This document shows positions 59,839 to 64,000 of a stretch of 64,000 nt of DNA, piece after piece (the first letter of the stretch is position 1; each line of letters starts with the position of its first letter). A program made the translations under genes and the position numbers. The DNA is from Rudanella lutea DSM 19387 (GTDB taxonomy: Bacteria; Bacteroidota; Bacteroidia; Cytophagales; Spirosomataceae). The notes beneath the pieces were generated by a model, which had not been told where the DNA came from, did no database searches, and saw only the letters and a program-made list of their open reading frames with translations. Location: positions 4,607,694 through 4,671,693 of the forward strand of contig NZ_KB913013.1 of the NCBI RefSeq assembly GCF_000383955.1. Direction: 5' to 3'.

Positions 59839-59897
59839 AAAGCCCCAACTGTGTGTAACAGGGCTCGTTTGAGTTGTTACACCCCGTTGGGGCTTTT
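59839..59897 (+). terminator. Terminator after the S9 peptidase gene
   Basis: AAAGCCCCAAC (59839-59849) pairs with GTTGGGGCTTT (59886-59896); inside, GTGTGTAACA pairs with TGTTACAC. T4 follows, then ATTG. Confidence 0.75.
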
Positions 59898-60002
59898 ATT
59901 GAACGGAGAGCATGGAAAATGGCCCGCCTGTGCGACACGAGCCGTGTTCAGTTACGCCTGTCGAAGGTACTTCGCATCAGCAACTAGTTGTCGCACAAAT
60001 TT

Positions 60003-60968
60003 TTACCGTCTCCGCAGCAGGAAATATAGCCCGGCCGCAATCACAGCCCCCAGTGCCAGACCACGCGCTACGTGGTACGAGGTAGGCGTTGGCATCGACA
60101 CGATCCCGTTTTCGTCGGTAATGGCGGGTTCTTTCACATACCGGCCCCGTGACGGAATCGAGCGTTGGTCAAAATTATCCACTAATCGGCTCAGCTCCAG
60201 CGTCAGGTCGAGGCCGCGAATCGAGATGCCGTGCCCCGTGCCTGCCGTCAGCGGGACCAGATCGGCCAGTTTCTTGACGGATTGCCGGGCATCATCCCAG
60301 TTGATCGTAAAATAGGCCGGTGGCCCCTGTACTTCCAGAGCCTGCGTGGCAACCGCCGTCAGGGCGTTCTGGTTGGTGGTGATAAAGGCGTCGCCCGCAA
60401 TCAGGGTGCGGTCGCTGTCACGGAACAGCGAAATATGTCCCGGTGCATGACCGGGCGTGTGGATGGCCCGCCAACCGGGCAGGTCGTCGATGTGCCCATC
60501 GTCGGGAATCGGGCGTACGTGTTGGCTGATGTCGATGGGCCCGAGCGGAAATACCCACGATAGGTACGCCATGCCCCCGCCCCCAATAGCTGGGTCGGGT
60601 GGTGGATAGCTCGACTTACCGGTAAGGAAGGGCATTTCGAGCCGGTGCGCGTAAACCGGCACATCGCCCCATTCTTCGAGCAGAGTTTTCAACGAGCCTA
60701 CATGGTCGCCGTGGCCGTGAGTCAGCACAATAGCCTGTGGTTTGCAGGGGCCGCCGTCGGGGCTCGGTCCGTAGAGTTTTTCGGCTTCCTGCCGGATGGT
60801 ATTGGCGTAGCCCGGCAAGCCGGCATCGACCAATACCCAGGGGTTGCCGGGGCCGGGGTCGCCGATGAAGAACACGTTAACAAACAGTGTTTTAATGCCA
60901 AACACGTCGTAAGTCACATCGTATGGCGTAGCCTTTCGGGTGACCGTTTCGGTGGTTTGAATTTCCAT
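60003..60968 (-). CDS. MBL-fold metallo-hydrolase with C-terminal membrane anchor
   Basis: A 321-aa metallo-beta-lactamase-fold protein. The metal motif THGHGDH gives H84, H86, D88 and H89; further ligands are in HTPGHAPGHISLF (H), LIAGDAF (D) and TGHGISI (H). The C-terminal SYHVARGLALGAVIAAGLYFLLRRR contains a membrane helix, an unusual addition to a glyoxalase II-like hydrolase. The N-terminus has no signal peptide, so the catalytic domain probably faces the cytoplasm. A CGGTTGAG/CTCAACCG palindrome lies directly upstream. Confidence 0.88.
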   Translation of the reverse strand: MEIQTTETVTRKATPYDVTYDVFGIKTLFVNVFFIGDPGPGNPWVLVDAGLPGYANTIRQEAEKLYGPSPDGGPCKPQAIVLTHGHGDHVGSLKTLLEEWGDVPVYAHRLEMPFLTGKSSYPPPDPAIGGGGMAYLSWVFPLGPIDISQHVRPIPDDGHIDDLPGWRAIHTPGHAPGHISLFRDSDRTLIAGDAFITTNQNALTAVATQALEVQGPPAYFTINWDDARQSVKKLADLVPLTAGTGHGISIRGLDLTLELSRLVDNFDQRSIPSRGRYVKEPAITDENGIVSMPTPTSYHVARGLALGAVIAAGLYFLLRRR

Positions 60969-60970
60969 AA

Positions 60971-60998
60971 CGGTTGAGATTTGTTACCAACTCAACCG
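60971..60998. promoter_or_regulatory. 8-bp palindrome directly upstream of the MBL gene
   Basis: CGGTTGAG (60971-60978) and CTCAACCG (60991-60998) are perfect complements spaced by 12 bases and end two bases before the start codon of the gene. It could be an operator or a leader hairpin; no regulator is identified. Confidence 0.4.
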
Positions 60999-61042
60999 AT
61001 GCCGTTTCGCAAAGTTTGATTAAATTGAGGTAGCGAGGTCTT

Positions 61043-61075
61043 AAACCTGTAAGGTCTTTGAGACCTTGCAGGTTT
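61043..61075. repeat. REP-like palindrome, copy 2
   Basis: A 33-bp palindrome (AAACCTGTAAGGTCT ... AGACCTTGCAGGTTT). It is the exact reverse complement of the copy at 25980-26012 and lies 24 bases past the RAYT stop, so the transposase gene is bounded by this copy and copy 3. Confidence 0.85.
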
Positions 61076-61098
61076 GGGCTGACTTCAAGTTTGATAGT

Positions 61099-61725
61099 CT
61101 AATACCCAAATTCCCAGTCTTCGCCTTTTTGAGTGGGTTGTATTTGTTGATGAAAAGCAACGAATGATTCTACGCCCCCAAACCAATCTAACACAGTATT
61201 GCGCTCAAGTAAGGTTGGTTTTGAACTGGTCACAGATGTCAGGGATGAGTAAGACCATAATTCTGCCTTCTGACAAAACCCATGATGTACAGGATTCGTG
61301 TGGATATAGGCAATTAACCGGGTGAAGTACGTATCGGAATCTACTTCCTTGCGTTTTAGTTTGTCAATAAATAGTGACCCACGTCTATTAAAACGTTTAT
61401 TATAGGCCTTAGCGTAGCTGTTACATAAGTTGCTGAATTGCTGTACCACAAAGGAAGAGTGGTTGAACGAAACGGGTTTGGCCTCCTCCGGTTTTATAGT
61501 TTGAAAACAATGTTCAATTTCGGCTTCATCAGCAATCTGAACCAAAAAGTGGAAGTGATTTGGCATTAAACAATACGTAAACGTTCTGGCAACGGGTTGG
61601 ATATAAGCTGCATATTGCTTCAAAAAATAGATGTAATTATCGTGGTAACGAAATAGGTTTTCGTCACCAACAGCATGATTAAACAAGTGGTAGTAGCGAC
61701 CAGGAAGTAGTGGGTCGTGGTACAT
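61099..61725 (-). CDS. REP-associated tyrosine transposase (RAYT, Y1_Tnp)
   Basis: A 208-aa Y1 HUH endonuclease. GRYYHLFNHAVGDENLF begins the domain; the HUH motif is in YCLMPNHFHFLVQI (H57, H59); the catalytic Tyr is probably Y104 or Y108 in NSYAKAYNKRFNRRGSLF; AYIHTNPVHHGF is the following conserved helix. Length and motifs fit single-domain RAYTs, which cleave and join REP hairpins and are domesticated single-copy elements rather than mobile IS200/605 units. It lies between 33-bp palindromes at 61043 and 62043, with a nested palindrome between its start and copy 3. GC content is visibly lower than in neighbouring genes, as expected for acquired DNA. Confidence 0.88.
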   Translation of the reverse strand: MYHDPLLPGRYYHLFNHAVGDENLFRYHDNYIYFLKQYAAYIQPVARTFTYCLMPNHFHFLVQIADEAEIEHCFQTIKPEEAKPVSFNHSSFVVQQFSNLCNSYAKAYNKRFNRRGSLFIDKLKRKEVDSDTYFTRLIAYIHTNPVHHGFCQKAELWSYSSLTSVTSSKPTLLERNTVLDWFGGVESFVAFHQQIQPTQKGEDWEFGY

Positions 61726-61753
61726 GCAGGTGGCAGGTGATTAGTTGCGAAAA

Positions 61754-62013
61754 CATGAGTCATCCCGAATTTTCAACATCTTGATGGTTCAGGCCCAAGT
61801 TCCCCAGGATGCCCCGTTAGGGGCCTAATGTCCATAGCTAACGGGAAAATGATCCAAATAGCCGAGCCCCGAAGGGGCGTAACTCGAATCAAGTTACGCC
61901 CCTTCGGGGCTCGGGTTCTCGTGGGAGACGACTTTTCTACCAACATTGAGCCCCTAACGGGGCATTGGGTTGGGTCGAGGCCTAGACTACCCTAAAATTC
62001 GGGATGACTCATG
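61754..62013. repeat. 260-bp triple-nested palindromic element
   Basis: Three perfect inverted repeats are nested: outer 20 bp (61754-61773 with 61994-62013), middle 16 bp (61809-61824 with 61950-61965) and inner 22 bp (61863-61884 with 61892-61913, 7-nt centre). The words are CATGAGTCATCCCGAATTTT, ATGCCCCGTTAGGGGC and CGAGCCCCGAAGGGGCGTAA. It codes for nothing obvious. The tight symmetry resembles a MITE or a mosaic of REP units around the RAYT gene. Confidence 0.85.
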
Positions 62014-62042
62014 GTTAGTAGTTACAGGGTTGGGCCTTTGCC

Positions 62043-62075
62043 AAACCTGTAAAGTCTTAAAGACCTTGCAGGTTT
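62043..62075. repeat. REP-like palindrome, copy 3
   Basis: A 33-bp core (37 bp with flanking CC/GG, 62041-62077) that matches copy 2 in the same orientation with three differences, all in the central part. It lies 23 bases from the stop of pepT, 30 bases past the right end of the nested palindrome. Confidence 0.85.
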
Positions 62076-62097
62076 GGTAGCCTCATATTTGGGGCTC

Positions 62098-63366
62098 TTA
62101 CAGGGCCGGCGTCCGCTCTTCCCAAACCTGCGCTACGTTGACAATCACCTCGGCGGCTTTTTCCATGTCCTGAACCGAAACCCACTCCTGCCGCGAGTGA
62201 AAGGCGTGTTCGCCCGCGAAAATATTGGGGCATGGCAAACCCATAAACGACAGCCGCGACCCATCGGTACCACCCCGAATGCTCCGGCGCTGCGGGGTGA
62301 GCCCTGCCCGCCGGATAGCCTCCAGCGCATTGTCGACCACGGCCGGGTGGCTGTCGAGCACCTCTTTCATGTTGCGGTACTGCTCCGTTACAACCAGTTC
62401 GGCCGTTGAATGTGGATAGTGTTTGAGAACGGCGTCGAGCTGGGCCTGTAGATAGGCTTCTTTCTCGTGCAGACCCGCCACCGTAAAATCGCGAATGATG
62501 AAATCGAGCGTAGCCCGGTCCTGATTACCTTCCAGATGGCCGGGGTGAATAAAACCTTCTTTACCCTCGGTGGTTTCGGGTGAAAGCGTGTCTTTGGGCA
62601 GGCTGGCCAATAAATCGGCGGCTATTTTGAGGGCGTTTTCGAGTTTGCCCTTCGCAAAACCGGGATGGGTCGAAACGCCCTGGATCGTAATCCGAACCCC
62701 ATCGGCCGAGAACGTCTCATCTTCGAGCGTCCCCACCGATTCGCCGTCGATGGTATAGCCAAAATCGGCTCCCAGCTTCGCTATATCAACTTTTTCGGTA
62801 CCCCGGCCCACTTCTTCGTCGGGCGTAAACAGAATCCGAATGGTGCCGTGCTGGATCTCGGGCGTGGTCATGAGCCGGTGGGCGGCCGTCATGATGGCCG
62901 CCACCCCCGCCTTGTTGTCGGCTCCGAGCAGGGTTGTGCCACTTGCCGTAATAATGTCGTTACCCAGCTGCCCCGCCAGATCGGGGTGATCGGCCAGGCG
63001 GATGACCTGGGTCGGGTCGTCTGCGGTCCGGCGGTCGGGCAATACGAGGTCGCGGCCATCGTAGGCGGTATGGATTATGGGCCGCACGTTAGCGCCTGTC
63101 ACATCGGGTGAGGTGTCGACGTGCGAGCAGAAGCAGATGACGGGGATATTGGGTTTGGGTGAATTGGCCGGGATCGTTGCGTACACGTAGCCCCACGGGT
63201 CGAGTTCGGCATCGGTGATGCCCATCTGATGCAGTTCCTGCACGAGCAGGCGGCTCAGGTCCTTTTGTTTCTCGGTGCTGGGGTTGGCCGCGGAGGTCGG
63301 GTCCGATTGCGTGTCGATCTGCACGTACCGGAAAAAGCGGTCGGTAATGGTATCGGGCTGTTGCAT
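62098..63366 (-). CDS. pepT: Peptidase T (tripeptide aminopeptidase, M20B)
   Basis: A 422-aa dizinc aminopeptidase that removes the N-terminal residue of tripeptides in the cytoplasm. The M20 ligands are visible: H in CFCSHVDTSPD, D in GTTLLGADNKAG (bridging), the EE pair in LFTPDEEVGRG (catalytic and ligand Glu), D in YTIDGES and H in FAGEHAFHSRQEW. The inserted dimer domain (about 205-320) carries STHPGFAKGKLENALKIAA. It is a full-length and typical family member. The gene is monocistronic and convergent with nothing; the palindromes lie just downstream. Confidence 0.95.
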   Translation of the reverse strand: MQQPDTITDRFFRYVQIDTQSDPTSAANPSTEKQKDLSRLLVQELHQMGITDAELDPWGYVYATIPANSPKPNIPVICFCSHVDTSPDVTGANVRPIIHTAYDGRDLVLPDRRTADDPTQVIRLADHPDLAGQLGNDIITASGTTLLGADNKAGVAAIMTAAHRLMTTPEIQHGTIRILFTPDEEVGRGTEKVDIAKLGADFGYTIDGESVGTLEDETFSADGVRITIQGVSTHPGFAKGKLENALKIAADLLASLPKDTLSPETTEGKEGFIHPGHLEGNQDRATLDFIIRDFTVAGLHEKEAYLQAQLDAVLKHYPHSTAELVVTEQYRNMKEVLDSHPAVVDNALEAIRRAGLTPQRRSIRGGTDGSRLSFMGLPCPNIFAGEHAFHSRQEWVSVQDMEKAAEVIVNVAQVWEERTPAL

Positions 63367-63492
63367 GGTATCGAATGGAGAAAAACAAAGATAGGCACGG
63401 AGCCCGGGGCCTTTTGGGGGGTATGTCTATTTTTCTTGTTACTTTTTGGGGCGTAAGGCTAATTAATTGGCAGAACGCGCCTTCTGAGAGTT

Positions 63493-64000
63493 ATGCCAAA
63501 AGAACCCAATGACCGTGAACTGGTGGATGCCATCCGCTCCCGCACCCCGTCGAGGGTGGAGTGGGCTGTCAGGCAATTGTATGGTTATAAAAAATTTGTG
63601 CAAGGCTTTGTCAAGGCCGATAGCCAAAATGAACTATTGGGCCCCGAATTGGCCAATGATGTTTTTCAGGAGGCCATTGTTACTTTTCTGAAAAAGGTCT
63701 GGCATACAGCCTACGAACCCAACGAAGCGACTATCGGCACGTATCTCTACCGTATCTGCTGGAATCTTTATTTGAAAGAACGGGAGCGAATCCTCGGCCG
63801 GATGGCCCGCGATCAGGCGTACATTGACCAGGGCACAACGGAGCCGTTACAGCCCGATGCGTATTTGCTCGAACAGGAACAGCAGGATATTTCCGAACAA
63901 ATTCTGGGTCAGCTATCGCCGGCCGACCGGCAGCTGTTTCAGTGGTACGATTTTGAGGGAAAGAGTCACCAGGAAATTGGTGATTTGTTGCACATATCAA
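63493..64000 (+). CDS. ECF-type sigma factor, 5' part (truncated by window edge)
   Basis: An open frame from ATG 63493 runs to the edge: MPKEPNDRELVDAIRS, then ELANDVFQEAIVTFLKKVW (region 2.1/2.2), GTYLYRICWNLYLKERERIL (region 2.3/2.4) and, after a linker, EQILGQLSPADRQLFQWYDF plus EGKSHQEIGDLLHIS, the region 4 helix-turn-helix start. This is the standard sigma-70 region 2 / region 4 arrangement of ECF factors. At least 169 residues are present; the last ~20 are outside the window. It is unrelated in detail to the sigma factor at 14412. Confidence 0.85.
   Translation, partial: MPKEPNDRELVDAIRSRTPSRVEWAVRQLYGYKKFVQGFVKADSQNELLGPELANDVFQEAIVTFLKKVWHTAYEPNEATIGTYLYRICWNLYLKERERILGRMARDQAYIDQGTTEPLQPDAYLLEQEQQDISEQILGQLSPADRQLFQWYDFEGKSHQEIGDLLHIS

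Noticed and set aside
61099-61725. Complete IS200/IS605 insertion sequence
   Set aside because: There is no TnpB, and the protein has RAYT-like length and context. The flanking palindromes are REP-like copies that occur alone elsewhere, not fixed element ends.

Overview
The window reads as chromosomal DNA of a Gram-negative Bacteroidota member, most likely order Cytophagales and close to the Spirosoma group (inference from gene content, not from a database search). Supporting signs are a C-terminal type IX secretion (T9SS) sorting domain, a TonB-dependent receptor with a carboxypeptidase-like N-terminal domain, a DUF4270 lipoprotein next to a GT5-like protein and glmS, GC-rich coding with AT-rich gaps, promoter boxes of the Bacteroidota TAnnTTTG type, and no obvious Shine-Dalgarno sequences. 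Coding density is high and almost every gene pair is separated by a recognisable hairpin.

Layout. 0-6.7 kb: queD/PTPS, lpxB and a GNAT gene on the minus strand, diverging from hldD (heptose epimerase for LPS), then an S8 protease and an aminopeptidase P. 6.7-9.2 kb: a TetR regulator with several GTTACC-type palindromes upstream, an orphan WapI-like small protein, and panC. 9.3-14.3 kb: a short GT5 N-domain protein, a DUF4270 lipoprotein, glmS and an Uma2 protein. 14.4-16.8 kb: ECF sigma factor, anti-sigma-like protein and an outer-membrane-like protein in one tight operon. 16.9-20.8 kb: an App1-type phosphatase, a DUF1801 gene, and a PAPS-centred cluster (APS kinase diverging from an Asp/Asn hydroxylase-fold enzyme and a sulfotransferase). 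20.8-25.8 kb: a Gfo/Idh/MocA oxidoreductase diverging from a GH106-type rhamnosidase. 26-34.4 kb: a minus-strand surface locus of two tandem DUF4331 proteins, a TPR lipoprotein, a small HCPHCHH protein and a TonB-dependent receptor. 35.6-38.3 kb: dtd, a PLP-dependent dehydratase, a divergent deformylase and a DJ-1/PfpI protein. 38.4-44.4 kb: four tandem seven-repeat FG-GAP beta-propeller genes. 44.7-57 kb: mostly housekeeping and cell-wall genes (O-methyltransferase, MltD-like LysM protein, DUF3109, an alkyltransferase-like protein, mtgA, hemW, an AmiC-type amidase, PhzF, HAD). 57.3-64 kb: an S9 peptidase, an MBL-fold hydrolase, a REP-associated tyrosine transposase among palindromes, peptidase T and the start of a second ECF sigma gene.

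Most notable. (1) Six intergenic hairpins (A-F) are built from degenerate reiterations of short words, a different word at each site. All six lie between co-directional genes with the purine-rich arm first, and five of them end just before the next start codon. I know of no named family that matches. (2) The RAYT gene lies between copies of a 33-bp palindrome and next to a 260-bp triple-nested palindrome; an exact reverse-complement copy of the 33-mer sits 35 kb away. (3) The APS kinase / hydroxylase / sulfotransferase cluster looks like a compact hydroxylation-plus-sulfation pathway of unknown substrate. (4) The DUF4331 pair and the FG-GAP array are tandem surface-protein families, with a near-identical DNA tract shared by the two DUF4331 genes.
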